Source: Subsaxibacter sp. CAU 1640 (lineage in GTDB: Bacteria > Bacteroidota > Bacteroidia > Flavobacteriales > Flavobacteriaceae). From it: a stretch of 64,000 nt of DNA. Position 1 is the stretch's first letter. The number at the start of each line of letters is the position of its first letter. The notes beneath the pieces were generated by a model. The model saw nothing but the letters and a program-made list of their open reading frames with translations. It was not told the origin of the DNA and did not search any database. A program made the position numbers and the translations under genes. Positions 44,788 to 54,079 of this stretch are shown here, one piece after another. The stretch spans positions 1 to 64,000 of the forward strand of contig NZ_JALNMI010000001.1 of NCBI RefSeq assembly GCF_023156585.1. Direction: 5' to 3'.

Positions 44788-45132
44788 ATGAAAAAAATTA
44801 TTACACTTTGTCTTTTTGCTTTTGCAATGGTTTTGGGAACCCAAAGCATCAATGCTCAATCTATGGTTGAAGTCAATTCTCTAGCTGCAAAAAAAACGCA
44901 AGAACTCAAGAAGGCTGTAAAATTTAACACGGAAACTGAAGAGGCGGTTTATGAAACCTATCAAACATATGTTAAAAAACAAATGTCATTTGAAAAAGTG
45001 GCTGCCAATGGTGGAACAGTTACTGCTGAAGAAAAAGAGAAAGTCGAAAAAATGTTGACTGAAAAATTTAGAGCTATTTTTACAGCCGAAGAATTTCAGC
45101 GCTTCCAAGACTTTGAAGACTCGCGAAAATAA
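44788..45132 (+). CDS. small secreted helical protein
   Basis: 114 residues from ATG 44788; the 37-codon upstream extension runs through the terminator and is not plausible. Signal peptide to about 24 (INAQS). The mature part has VEKMLTEKFRAIFTAEEFQR, a TxxEFxxF pattern similar to the LTxxQ end of the 44200 protein, so the two are probably distant relatives. It has its own promoter after the terminator at 44691. Confidence 0.65.
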   Translation: MKKIITLCLFAFAMVLGTQSINAQSMVEVNSLAAKKTQELKKAVKFNTETEEAVYETYQTYVKKQMSFEKVAANGGTVTAEEKEKVEKMLTEKFRAIFTAEEFQRFQDFEDSRK

Positions 45133-45151
45133 ATTTATTTTCGATGAACAA

Positions 45152-45184
45152 AAAAGCTATCAAGAATCTTGATGGCTTTTTTTG
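45152..45184. terminator. terminator between convergent genes
   Basis: AAAAGCTATCAAG (45152-45164) pairs with CTTGATGGCTTTT (45168-45180), followed by four more T. It serves the plus-strand gene and, with the A run on the left, possibly the minus-strand hemL. Confidence 0.85.
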
Positions 45185-45201
45185 TTTATTACTTTTTGCA
45201 A

Positions 45202-46488
45202 TTATAGTGTGGCTGCAACTTTTTCAACAGCCATTATTGTGACATCTAAATCGCTGTATGTCAGAGCATCGCACAAAAACCAAGTTTCAAATGCACTTGG
45301 TGCTATATAAATACCTTCTTTGAGCATGCCATGGAAAAAAGTTTTGAACCGTTCATTGTTGGCATTGGCAGCGCTTTCAAAATCAGTGACTGGTCGTTCA
45401 TCAAAATGAATGGATATCATTGAACCTACACGGTTAATAGTGTGCACAATACCGTGCTTGCTCAACACTTCTTCACAACCCTTATGTAAATATTCAGTTT
45501 TTTTAGACAAACTTTCAAAAATGGAAGAATTATCATTTAAATGTGTCAACATCGCTAATCCTGCAGCCATCGCTAACGGATTTCCGCTCAAAGTTCCGGC
45601 TTGATAGACAGGTCCTAAAGGCGTTAAATAATCCATGATCTCATTGCGTGCTGCAAAAGCGCCAACAGGCAAACCGCCTCCTATCACTTTTCCAAAGCAA
45701 ACAATGTCAGCATTGACACCATAAAGCTCCTGTGCTCCTCCTTTGGCCAAGCGAAATCCTGTCATTACCTCATCAAAAATGAGCAAAATATTGTGCGTGT
45801 CACACAATTCACGCAAACCTTGCAAAAATCCATCTTTTGGAGGCACACAGCCCATATTACCTGCTACTGGTTCTAATATGATGCAAGCGATGTCATCTTT
45901 ATTGGTATCAATTAACGAGGCTACATGTTCAAGGTCATTATAGCGTGCCAACAAGGTGTCTTTTGCAGTGCCTGCGGTCACGCCAGGGCTGTTGGGAGAG
46001 CCAAACGTTATGGCACCACTACCTGCAGCAATCAAAAATGAATCGCTGTGTCCGTGATAGCAACCTGCAAACTTGATGATTTTATCTTTTTTGGTGAAAC
46101 CTCGCGCCAATCTTACAGCGCTCATGCAGGCTTCGGTTCCTGAATTTACAAATCTAATTTTATCAATATTTGGCACCATTGACACTGCCAATTCGGCTAT
46201 TTCAGTCTCAATAGAAGTCGGCATTCCGAAGGAGGTGCCCAATTTAGCCTTCTCAATGACAGCATTAACTACTGGTTTAAAGGCATGTCCTAAAATCATC
46301 GGTCCCCAAGAATTAATATAATCTATAAATCGATGATCATCTTCGTCATAGACATAGGCGCCTTTTGCTGATTTGGCAAACAATGGCGTGCCTCCCACGG
46401 CCTTAAACGCTCTTACAGGTGAATTGACACCGCCAGGAATAGATTGTTCAGCTTTTTTAAAAAGTGCGCTGCTTCGTTGATAAAGCAT
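45202..46488 (-). CDS. hemL: glutamate-1-semialdehyde 2,1-aminomutase
   Basis: 428 residues. PLP enzyme that converts glutamate-1-semialdehyde to 5-aminolevulinate in heme biosynthesis. Full-length family pattern: [67 protein letters not shown] and the PLP-binding Lys 267 in [16 protein letters not shown]. Third gene of a minus-strand operon (PLP deaminase, glucosaminidase, hemL) with three bases to the upstream gene. Confidence 0.97.
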   Translation of the reverse strand: MLYQRSSALFKKAEQSIPGGVNSPVRAFKAVGGTPLFAKSAKGAYVYDEDDHRFIDYINSWGPMILGHAFKPVVNAVIEKAKLGTSFGMPTSIETEIAELAVSMVPNIDKIRFVNSGTEACMSAVRLARGFTKKDKIIKFAGCYHGHSDSFLIAAGSGAITFGSPNSPGVTAGTAKDTLLARYNDLEHVASLIDTNKDDIACIILEPVAGNMGCVPPKDGFLQGLRELCDTHNILLIFDEVMTGFRLAKGGAQELYGVNADIVCFGKVIGGGLPVGAFAARNEIMDYLTPLGPVYQAGTLSGNPLAMAAGLAMLTHLNDNSSIFESLSKKTEYLHKGCEEVLSKHGIVHTINRVGSMISIHFDERPVTDFESAANANNERFKTFFHGMLKEGIYIAPSAFETWFLCDALTYSDLDVTIMAVEKVAATL

Positions 46489-46491
46489 GGA

Positions 46492-47328
46492 TTAATTGGA
46501 TTTGATAATTAAAATTTGACCAAGTTTTAAGTCGTTGTTTCGCATACCATTCAGGCGTTGCAATTCTTCGATGGTCATATTGTATCGTTTAGACAGTGAG
46601 TACATGGTATCACCTTTTACAACTTCATGTGTTTTTGGAGCTTCTACGGTTTCGACGCGTTTAGTTCGCACTTTGGGTGTATGGCCCAAAACCTCCTCAT
46701 CAAACTTATAGAGTTGAAAACGTTCAATCAAACTGATTAACTTTTCAGGATATTTCCGATCTGTGGCATAACCTGCAGCTCTTAAACCCCTCGCCCAACT
46801 TTCATAATCGTCTTGGTCATACTTAAACAAACCAGCGTATCTATTTCGATGTGCTAAAAATATAGAGTGGTCTTCAAAAGATTCTTTGGCATGTTTATAT
46901 TTTCTAAAGCATTCTTGATTGCGGTCATCGTCATGGTAAATTTTCTCACCTGTCCAATCATGACATTTGATGCCGAAGTGGTTATTGGCCTCAAGCGCCA
47001 AACGGCCTTGCCCTGAAGCTGATTCCAAAATACCCTGCGCCAAAGTGATGCTTGCAGGTATCTTGTATCGCCTCATTTCTTCTTTCGCTATCTCACTGTA
47101 ATTATAAATATATTCTTCCGTGCTATTGGCAAAAGTCTTGCGCTCTGTTGGGTTCACCACTATTTCAGAAGGTGTTTCGGCTTCAGTTTTAGGCTCATCA
47201 GTTTTAGATTTTACTATAACACGTTCAGTTCGTGGTGGAGAGTTTTTCTTCTTGGTAACAATGCGTTTTTTCGACCCACAGCCTACAATCGTTATACTAA
47301 TTATCAAAATGAGAAAAAATTGCTTCAT
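46492..47328 (-). CDS. LysM glucosaminidase lipoprotein
   Basis: 278 residues. Lipobox IVGC (Cys 17), followed by GSKKR, so likely periplasmic. Glucosaminidase domain at about 75-205 with TLAQGILESASGQGRLALEANNHFGIK, in which the Glu after IL is the catalytic acid. A C-terminal LysM peptidoglycan-binding domain lies at about 230-276 (EVVKGDTMYSLSKRYNMTIEELQRLN). It cleaves glycan strands of peptidoglycan during growth or division. Co-transcribed with hemL. Confidence 0.9.
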   Translation of the reverse strand: MKQFFLILIISITIVGCGSKKRIVTKKKNSPPRTERVIVKSKTDEPKTEAETPSEIVVNPTERKTFANSTEEYIYNYSEIAKEEMRRYKIPASITLAQGILESASGQGRLALEANNHFGIKCHDWTGEKIYHDDDRNQECFRKYKHAKESFEDHSIFLAHRNRYAGLFKYDQDDYESWARGLRAAGYATDRKYPEKLISLIERFQLYKFDEEVLGHTPKVRTKRVETVEAPKTHEVVKGDTMYSLSKRYNMTIEELQRLNGMRNNDLKLGQILIIKSN

Positions 47329-47334
47329 AGTTGT

Positions 47335-48252
47335 TTACCTTATTAGCGGTAATTGCTTTTGTTTTAATTTTAAATTCATACCTTCAATTCCTTGAAGTCC
47401 ACCAGTATGAATGGCAAGAATTTTTGAACTTTCTGGAAAATACCCTTTTTTCATCAAATCAAAAATCCCATACATCATTTTCCCTGTATAAATAGGATCT
47501 AACGGAATGTCATAATGAGACTTGAAAGTATTTATAAAACCGATTAAATCATTATTTATTTTGGCATAACCACCAAAATGATAATCTTCAATAAGGGTCC
47601 AGTTATCTTTTGTGGCAAATTTATGGATTTCCTTGTTTAAAAACCCACCTTTTAAGGCAGGAAATCCGATAATTTTTTGATGTGGAAAACTACTATTTAT
47701 CAATCCAGAAATGGTGCCTCCAGTACCCACAGAGCAGCAGATGTAATCAAACATAGTGTCTTCTGAATTTAAAATTTCTTCACAACCTTTAATAGCTAAA
47801 GAGTTCGTGCCTCCTTCAGGCAACATGTAATAATCTCCAAATTCGTGTTTCAAAGAATCTAAATATTCTCTGGATTCTTTATCTCGATAAGCCTCTCTTG
47901 AGATAAACTTTAAGGTCATGCCGCACGCTTTGGCAAAGGTTAATGTAGCATTATCATGATGATTCTTTTCAAGTTCTTCACCTCGAATCACACCAATGGT
48001 ATTCAATCCAAAATCTCTCCCTACAGCGGCTACAGCCGAGATATGGTTCGAAAAAGCTCCTCCAAAAGTTAAGACAGTATTATGATTCCTGTTTTTTATT
48101 TCTTCAAGATTGTACTTCAGCTTTCTGTATTTATTGCCTGAAATAGTTGGGTGTATTAAATAATCAGGTTTTAGGCACAGATCCAAATCTTTAAAATTAC
48201 TTTTGAAAAGCTTCTTATTTTGGATAGGGCAAAAAATATTTGTGTCTAACAT
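47335..48252 (-). CDS. ACC deaminase / D-cysteine desulfhydrase-family PLP enzyme
   Basis: 305 residues. Fold-type II PLP enzyme. The PLP-binding Lys lies within HPTISGNKYRKLKYNL near residue 42; SNHISAVAAVGRDFGLN and the glycine loop CSVGTGGTISGLI hold the phosphate. Family members act on 1-aminocyclopropane-1-carboxylate or D-cysteine; residue choice between the two was not resolved, and in flavobacteria the enzyme is often just listed as ACC deaminase-like. First gene of the operon, six bases from the glucosaminidase. Confidence 0.86.
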   Translation of the reverse strand: MLDTNIFCPIQNKKLFKSNFKDLDLCLKPDYLIHPTISGNKYRKLKYNLEEIKNRNHNTVLTFGGAFSNHISAVAAVGRDFGLNTIGVIRGEELEKNHHDNATLTFAKACGMTLKFISREAYRDKESREYLDSLKHEFGDYYMLPEGGTNSLAIKGCEEILNSEDTMFDYICCSVGTGGTISGLINSSFPHQKIIGFPALKGGFLNKEIHKFATKDNWTLIEDYHFGGYAKINNDLIGFINTFKSHYDIPLDPIYTGKMMYGIFDLMKKGYFPESSKILAIHTGGLQGIEGMNLKLKQKQLPLIR

Positions 48253-48415
48253 GCTTGTAAAAATACGTAATTATGATAGAATCAGTAAATATTGAAATTG
48301 GTATATTAGAAGGCAATTACTTACAAAAGTGTGTCTAAATGATTATAATTTAGCAATTTGACGTCATTTAATCGAGTTTTGGCGACGCCTAGAATCAAAA
48401 TGTACAAACCCTACA

Positions 48416-48423
48416 TACATTTG
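48416..48423 (+). promoter_or_regulatory. -7 element for the first giant T9SS gene
   Basis: TACATTTG is a perfect -7 box. No -33 TTG is at the right distance. The transcript would have a 77-base leader holding the palindrome at 48472. Confidence 0.4.
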
Positions 48424-48471
48424 GTTCATAAATTCCAAAGTATATCCTTATGTACCTTTTATATGCTTCAG

Positions 48472-48487
48472 GAGCGTCTAGACGCTC
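48472..48487. repeat. 16-bp palindrome in a leader
   Basis: GAGCGTCTAGACGCTC is perfectly self-complementary and lies 19 bases before the TTG start of the first giant gene. It could fold in the mRNA or act as an operator. Confidence 0.85.
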
Positions 48488-48506
48488 AAAGTTTTCTTAC
48501 CCTGAT

Positions 48507-51500
48507 TTGAAGAAAACTCACTATTCTAAACTAACTATAGGAATATTTTTTATTGTTTCGATATTATATCATGTTCGTATTCAAGCACAAACCGTAACTA
48601 TATCTATAGCAGGATCAGGAACCTTTAATGTTCCCTGTGATGTAACATCTATAACTGTGGAAGTATGGGGTGGCGGTGGTGCCGGAGGAGGCACAACATT
48701 AGACAATACAGGTGGTGGTGCCGGTGGTGCCGGCGGTGCTTATGCTTCGTCATCATTAAATGTTACTCCGGGACAATCAATAAATTATAATGTTGGGGCT
48801 GGAGCTACGGGCAATACAACTTCTGGAGTGTCTGGAGGAGCCACTTGGTTCGGCACAACTGCCACTTTATTCGCACAGGGCGGAGCGGGAGGTGCTGCTC
48901 CCAATGGCGCTACAGCGACCGGAGGAATCGGGTCCAGCACATTGAGCATAGGTAACACTGTGGCGGCTGGAACCAATGGTGCTAATGGAACCCCAACTGT
49001 TGGTGGTGCAGGTGGCAATGGTGCCAATGGGGGTGGAAATGGAGGCAATCAAAGAACAACAGGTGGTAATGGCAATAACGGATTAGCTCCAGGAGGCGGA
49101 GGTGCTGGTGCTTTTGTAAATAATACTACAAACAGAACTGGTGGAAATGGAGGGGATGGGCAAATTAGAATTTCATATACCTCTAGTCAAATGAATTACT
49201 GTATTCCAACATTTACATCCGCTATCGAACCAATAACAAATGTAATTTTCGCAGGAATCAATAGAACAACTTCTAACACGGTCAATGGGTCTACAGCTCT
49301 GGAAGCTTTTTGTGATACCGCTATCGTTCAGCAAAATACCACCTATCCTATCTCAATTAAAGGTAATACGGATGGAAACTTCACAAACTATATACGAGTA
49401 TATATAGACTGGGACCGAAATGGAACTTTTGGAAATGTTGCCAATGAGGTGTATGATATAGGAACAATTACAAATTCAACAGGCGTAGATGCAGTAGTAT
49501 TGAACGGGAATATAGCTGTTCCATCAACTGCATTGATTGGTACGACAGCTATGAGAGTCATGAAAAGATTTGCGGGGTATTCAACAAACCCATGTCAAAC
49601 TGGTTCAGGATACGGACAGGCTGAAGATTATGTCGTGAATGTATCTGCTCCACAACCCCCAACTATATCTTCATTTCCTACACCCGTATGCCCAGGAAGT
49701 GCCATAACCATAGTGGGTACTAATCTACTAGGAACAACTTCAGTAACAATCGGTGGAACTGCTGCTACAATCACTGCAAACAATGCAACTTCGGTTACAG
49801 TAACCCTAGGTGCAGGCACCACAGGCCCTGTATCTGTAACCACTTCAGGAGGCACTGCAGTTAGTTCTACAAATATGGTTTTTAACACGAGCCCTTCAAT
49901 GCCAGGTGGGTTATCTTCGACTCCCGCACCTTATTGCAGTCCTGTTATTATTTCAGCTGCAGGAACGCCCCCAGCAGGTGTCACTTGGTATTGGCAGACA
50001 GTTTCCAATGGAACGTCTACAGCAAACAGTAACCCAACATATACCTTAAACAGTGCAGGTGCATACACTATCTATTTAAGAGCTCAAAATAATGCAACTG
50101 GTTGCTGGAGCAATGAACGTTCAATTACAAGAACAGTCATTGAGCCAGTAACTACAATTGCGACAAATCCCGTGCCTGCCGATGCAACTATTGGAGTTTG
50201 CTATGCAGGCAATGGAGCAGTGAGTTCATTAAATTGGAATGCGGTAACGAACGCCACAAGCTATGATGTCTATTTTGGTACAAGTGCAACACCTTCGTTC
50301 GTCGCTAATAGAACTGTCACAAATTACACTACAGGAACACTTTTAGCCAATACGACGTATTATTGGTCTATTGTTCCAAAAAATAACTGTGGAAATACAA
50401 GCGGCACACCCATGGTATGGAGCTTTACGACAGCGAGTGCGCCTTGTTATTGTACACCTTCAGTATCAAATTTCTATCAAACAAGTACTTATATCAACAC
50501 TGTTTCATTTATCGGAACTTTAAATGACGTTACTAACAACTCCACCTACTCCAATAACCCTAGAGGCTATCAAGACTTTACAGGTTTAACAAACATTAGT
50601 AGACAAGCCCAAGGTGAAGGTATTAATGTATTTGCAAATATTGCCAACTACGTGTCCTATATGAAAGCATGGGTCGACTGGAACCAGGATGGAAACTTTG
50701 CGGCAGGTGAGCAAGTGTACTCTAGCGGTACAACGGGTATATTTTCAACAACGTTTGGTTTTCAAGTTCCTTTAACTCAAACTCCAGGCTTGTATAGAAT
50801 CAGAATTAGAATTAATGAAACTGGAGGCAGTTCCACCTTCGATGCTTGCCAAAATATTGCTTATTATGGCGAAACCGAGGATTATATATTCGAAGTCATA
50901 CCCAGTTGCGCCGCAATCATCACTTCACTCGCAGATGGTGAAAACTGTGGAGATCCTTCTGGTGGCAATGTCGTCGTAAATTTATCTGCAACAGGTTCAG
51001 CAGGCACTACAGAGATAAGATGGTACAATGCACTTACCGGTGGGTCAATTGTACAAACCACAGCAGTTTCAAGTGGCACCACTGCCTATTGGTCTCCTTC
51101 ATTGTCCGCGACAAGTACATATTACGTAACAGCATTTAATGGCAGTTGCGAGTCTTTGGTTAGAACGGCTATTGTGGCTACGGTTAAACCTGTGGCAAAT
51201 ATCACCTATACGCCCACCAACCCAGAATCGTGTGGAGAGGATTCCATAGTGACGCTGACTGCAACTGGCGATAATGAAATTGTAACGCTTATAGATGAGC
51301 GCTTTGAGGATGCTGGATTAAGTGGATTAGGAACATTTACCGGTCAAACGCTCGGCACCAACAATGCACAGGCCAATTGGAGACGTAGACAAAGTACTTT
51401 TATCCCAGCACAGCAAGTTTGGTTTCCAGCAATTTCATCTGGATTTGGGCCTAATAAGTTCGCCATGGCAACATCAGATGTTGGTGCTGGCTCATATGAC

Positions 51501-53756
51501 AATGCATTAAGATCGCCGGTGGTCAGCACCGTAGGGTTTTTAAATCTCACGTTGAGCTTTAGAATGTATTATTCTGATTATTATGCGTCAGTTGCAGGTG
51601 ACAATGTATCGATTGAAGTCTCTACAAATGGGGGAACTAATTGGACAAATGCAGTAACATATAATTCAACAATTGGCATCGGTACCCGCTTCAGTGAAAT
51701 AACCCTGAATGTACCATCGGCATATCTAAATCAGCCTAATTTAAGAATACGATTCAGGTACAGCAGTGGATGGGGAGACGGTGTAGCTATAGACGACATC
51801 AAACTTTATGGGGAGAGACCGCTAGCACCTTCGTTTACTTGGGTCGGTACACCTCCAGTGGCAGCTTTTACGGATGCTGCCGCGACCATACCTTATGTCC
51901 AAGGATCTCCTGCCACCACGGTTTACATCAAACCTACTCTAGCTCAATTGGAATTGGGAACATTTAATTTTACCGCTACTGCGACGTTGAGTAATGGCTG
52001 CAATACTAGTCAACCTATTACCATTACAAACAAATCAAGAATCTGGAAAGGAAATATTTCTCAAGACTGGAACGATCCTAACAACTGGTTACCTTTTGGG
52101 GTTCCTACAATTGACAATTGCGTGGTGATACCATCAACCACAAAAATCTTGAATGTTCCTGATGCCTTCGCACGAAATGTTACTATAAAGAATTCTGGAA
52201 ATCTTGAGATACAGTCTGGAAACAATCTGAACATCAAAGAGTGGGTGAGAAATGAGGGGACTAATAATTTCATTATACGAAACAATGCAAGTCTCATTCA
52301 AATTGACAATGTTGCTAATGCTGGTGAATTAAGAATGGATCGTACTGCAAGCGTCAAAAAAACTGATTATGTATATTATTCCTCTCCCGTAGACGGTTAT
52401 TCATTGTCAAATCTTTCGCCATTAACACCAATGTCAGTAAAATTCAAATGGTTACCTACCACTAATGCAGGCGGCGGTTTCGTGTATGGCAATTGGTTTA
52501 ATCCTGGAGCAGAAACGATGGGTCTGGGAACTGGATATATCGTAAGAGGACCTAGCAATTGGAACACACCTCAACCTTTGACCGCTACTTTCACTGGTAC
52601 ACCAAGAAACGGAAATATTATAGTGCCAATTACGCGTGGCAATTATGTGGGTCCAAATACAACTTACCAAGGTCGTCTCGTAACCAAAGATGATGATAAC
52701 TATAACTTGATAGGCAACCCATACCCATCTGCGATTTCAGCCAATGTATTCTTGACAAATCCTGCCAATTCAAATATCTTGGGAAGCATCTATCTATGGC
52801 CTCATGGGGGAGTTATCTCTGCAGCCAACCCAGATCCTTTCTATCAAAATTTTGTATACAACTATAATAGTAACGACTACATTACCTATAATTCAATGGG
52901 CTCGGTACCACCTAACACCTTTGATGGCTATGTGGCTGCTGGCCAATCCTTTTTTGTACTGATGACAGATGCCGGTAGTACAACTGAAAATCTATATTTC
53001 TCAAATTCAATGCGAGTGAGCGGACATAATAGCGAATTTTTGAGAAGTTCTGATGAAAGCAATATAGATCTTGAGTTAGAACGTCACAGAATCTGGTTAG
53101 ACATGATACTTCCTAATGGAAAAACCAGTTCAACCTTGATTGGCTACACACCAGAGGCCACTATCACCTTTGATAGATTATTCGACACTCCAATTATTGA
53201 TAACAGTACACAAAACATATATACCAAAATTGGTGAAGATGCAATGATCATACAAGGGCGACCTTACCCATTAAACAATAGCGACCGAGTACACCTGGGT
53301 GTTTTGATACCACAACCAGGCATGTACACTATTGCCATTAATAGCGCAGATGGTTTGTTCTCCACAAATGAACAAAACATATTCTTGGAAGATCTTCAGA
53401 CAGGTAATTTACATGATCTAAAAGCGGCACCCTATATTTTCAATTCAGAATCAGGAAGATTTGATAATAGATTTGTGCTACGTTATGAGGAGAATAGCAC
53501 CCTATACACACCAGATTTCACAGATACTTCAGACGTCAGTATTATCAAGCTGCAGTCTTATATAAAAGTCACTTCTCATACTTCGCCAATAAAAGAAATA
53601 GAAATTTATGACATGGCAGGAAAACTTATAATGAAATATGGTTCGATTAATGCTACCATATTTAATATAAGTTTAGACAAAATAAGTCAAGGCGCAATTG
53701 TTGTAAAAGCAATACTTCAAAATAACTCTATAAAAACCAAAAAGATAATAAACTAA
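48507..53756 (+). CDS. giant T9SS-secreted protein with Gly-rich, GEVED and Fn3 domains
   Basis: 1749 residues from TTG 48507. An ATG 57 bases upstream is in frame, but the TTG gives a clean signal peptide beginning MKKTHYSK and ending RIQAQ. Domains: Gly-rich (about 50-225, VWGGGGAGGGT onward); GEVED (230-380, IDWDRNGTFGN, QAEDYVVNV); TIG/Ig-like (383-460); Ig-like; Fn3 (545-645); second GEVED (648-800); Ig-like; MAM-like jelly roll (about 928-1100); then a module from RIWKGNISQDWND (about 1178) to LRYEEN, shared with the two following genes; C-terminal T9SS sorting tail (about 1680-1749). Secreted adhesin- or matrix-like; no enzyme domain seen. Confidence 0.88.
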   Translation: MKKTHYSKLTIGIFFIVSILYHVRIQAQTVTISIAGSGTFNVPCDVTSITVEVWGGGGAGGGTTLDNTGGGAGGAGGAYASSSLNVTPGQSINYNVGAGATGNTTSGVSGGATWFGTTATLFAQGGAGGAAPNGATATGGIGSSTLSIGNTVAAGTNGANGTPTVGGAGGNGANGGGNGGNQRTTGGNGNNGLAPGGGGAGAFVNNTTNRTGGNGGDGQIRISYTSSQMNYCIPTFTSAIEPITNVIFAGINRTTSNTVNGSTALEAFCDTAIVQQNTTYPISIKGNTDGNFTNYIRVYIDWDRNGTFGNVANEVYDIGTITNSTGVDAVVLNGNIAVPSTALIGTTAMRVMKRFAGYSTNPCQTGSGYGQAEDYVVNVSAPQPPTISSFPTPVCPGSAITIVGTNLLGTTSVTIGGTAATITANNATSVTVTLGAGTTGPVSVTTSGGTAVSSTNMVFNTSPSMPGGLSSTPAPYCSPVIISAAGTPPAGVTWYWQTVSNGTSTANSNPTYTLNSAGAYTIYLRAQNNATGCWSNERSITRTVIEPVTTIATNPVPADATIGVCYAGNGAVSSLNWNAVTNATSYDVYFGTSATPSFVANRTVTNYTTGTLLANTTYYWSIVPKNNCGNTSGTPMVWSFTTASAPCYCTPSVSNFYQTSTYINTVSFIGTLNDVTNNSTYSNNPRGYQDFTGLTNISRQAQGEGINVFANIANYVSYMKAWVDWNQDGNFAAGEQVYSSGTTGIFSTTFGFQVPLTQTPGLYRIRIRINETGGSSTFDACQNIAYYGETEDYIFEVIPSCAAIITSLADGENCGDPSGGNVVVNLSATGSAGTTEIRWYNALTGGSIVQTTAVSSGTTAYWSPSLSATSTYYVTAFNGSCESLVRTAIVATVKPVANITYTPTNPESCGEDSIVTLTATGDNEIVTLIDERFEDAGLSGLGTFTGQTLGTNNAQANWRRRQSTFIPAQQVWFPAISSGFGPNKFAMATSDVGAGSYDNALRSPVVSTVGFLNLTLSFRMYYSDYYASVAGDNVSIEVSTNGGTNWTNAVTYNSTIGIGTRFSEITLNVPSAYLNQPNLRIRFRYSSGWGDGVAIDDIKLYGERPLAPSFTWVGTPPVAAFTDAAATIPYVQGSPATTVYIKPTLAQLELGTFNFTATATLSNGCNTSQPITITNKSRIWKGNISQDWNDPNNWLPFGVPTIDNCVVIPSTTKILNVPDAFARNVTIKNSGNLEIQSGNNLNIKEWVRNEGTNNFIIRNNASLIQIDNVANAGELRMDRTASVKKTDYVYYSSPVDGYSLSNLSPLTPMSVKFKWLPTTNAGGGFVYGNWFNPGAETMGLGTGYIVRGPSNWNTPQPLTATFTGTPRNGNIIVPITRGNYVGPNTTYQGRLVTKDDDNYNLIGNPYPSAISANVFLTNPANSNILGSIYLWPHGGVISAANPDPFYQNFVYNYNSNDYITYNSMGSVPPNTFDGYVAAGQSFFVLMTDAGSTTENLYFSNSMRVSGHNSEFLRSSDESNIDLELERHRIWLDMILPNGKTSSTLIGYTPEATITFDRLFDTPIIDNSTQNIYTKIGEDAMIIQGRPYPLNNSDRVHLGVLIPQPGMYTIAINSADGLFSTNEQNIFLEDLQTGNLHDLKAAPYIFNSESGRFDNRFVLRYEENSTLYTPDFTDTSDVSIIKLQSYIKVTSHTSPIKEIEIYDMAGKLIMKYGSINATIFNISLDKISQGAIVVKAILQNNSIKTKKIIN

Positions 53757-54079
53757 ACAGATATAATTTAGATTGACACTCATAAAAAACCCCGACTTTT
53801 TTGTCGGGGTTTTTTATGAGTGTCACTAAAGCTATTTGTTAAAATGTAGAATCATATAATTAATAACATTTTAAGATGATTTTTGAGGATATACTCTTAA
53901 TCTACAACTAATTGTCAAAGACAATATTGCATTGGTCTATAAATTCAATCATTTGAACGAATAAAAAATAAGATACACTTCAACAAATTAAAATTATAAT
54001 ATTTTTATGCCTTAACAATTTTTTTTACGATTAATAACGATAATTATAAAATTTCATTAAGTATTAACAATGATTCTTA
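53757..54079. other. gap between the first two giant genes
   Basis: 323 bases. The left part is the terminator at 53775-53824. The rest is very AT-rich with no supported ORF and no clear promoter for the 54080 gene. Confidence 0.6.
53775..53824 (+). terminator. terminator with a 22-bp perfect stem
   Basis: GACACTCATAAAAAACC and onward (53775-53796) pairs perfectly with 53803-53824 around a T6 loop. The core ACCCCGAC/GTCGGGGT with its flanking A/T runs is an ordinary terminator; the perfect extension with GACACTCAT is unusual. It is symmetrical and could work on both strands. Confidence 0.88.

Noticed and set aside
48785-49048. Pro/Ala-rich minus-strand ORF opposite the Gly-rich domain
   Set aside because: It is the antisense of GGN-type glycine codons, which reads as proline; no start context or homology logic. 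The same holds for the minus-strand ORF at 59009-59353.
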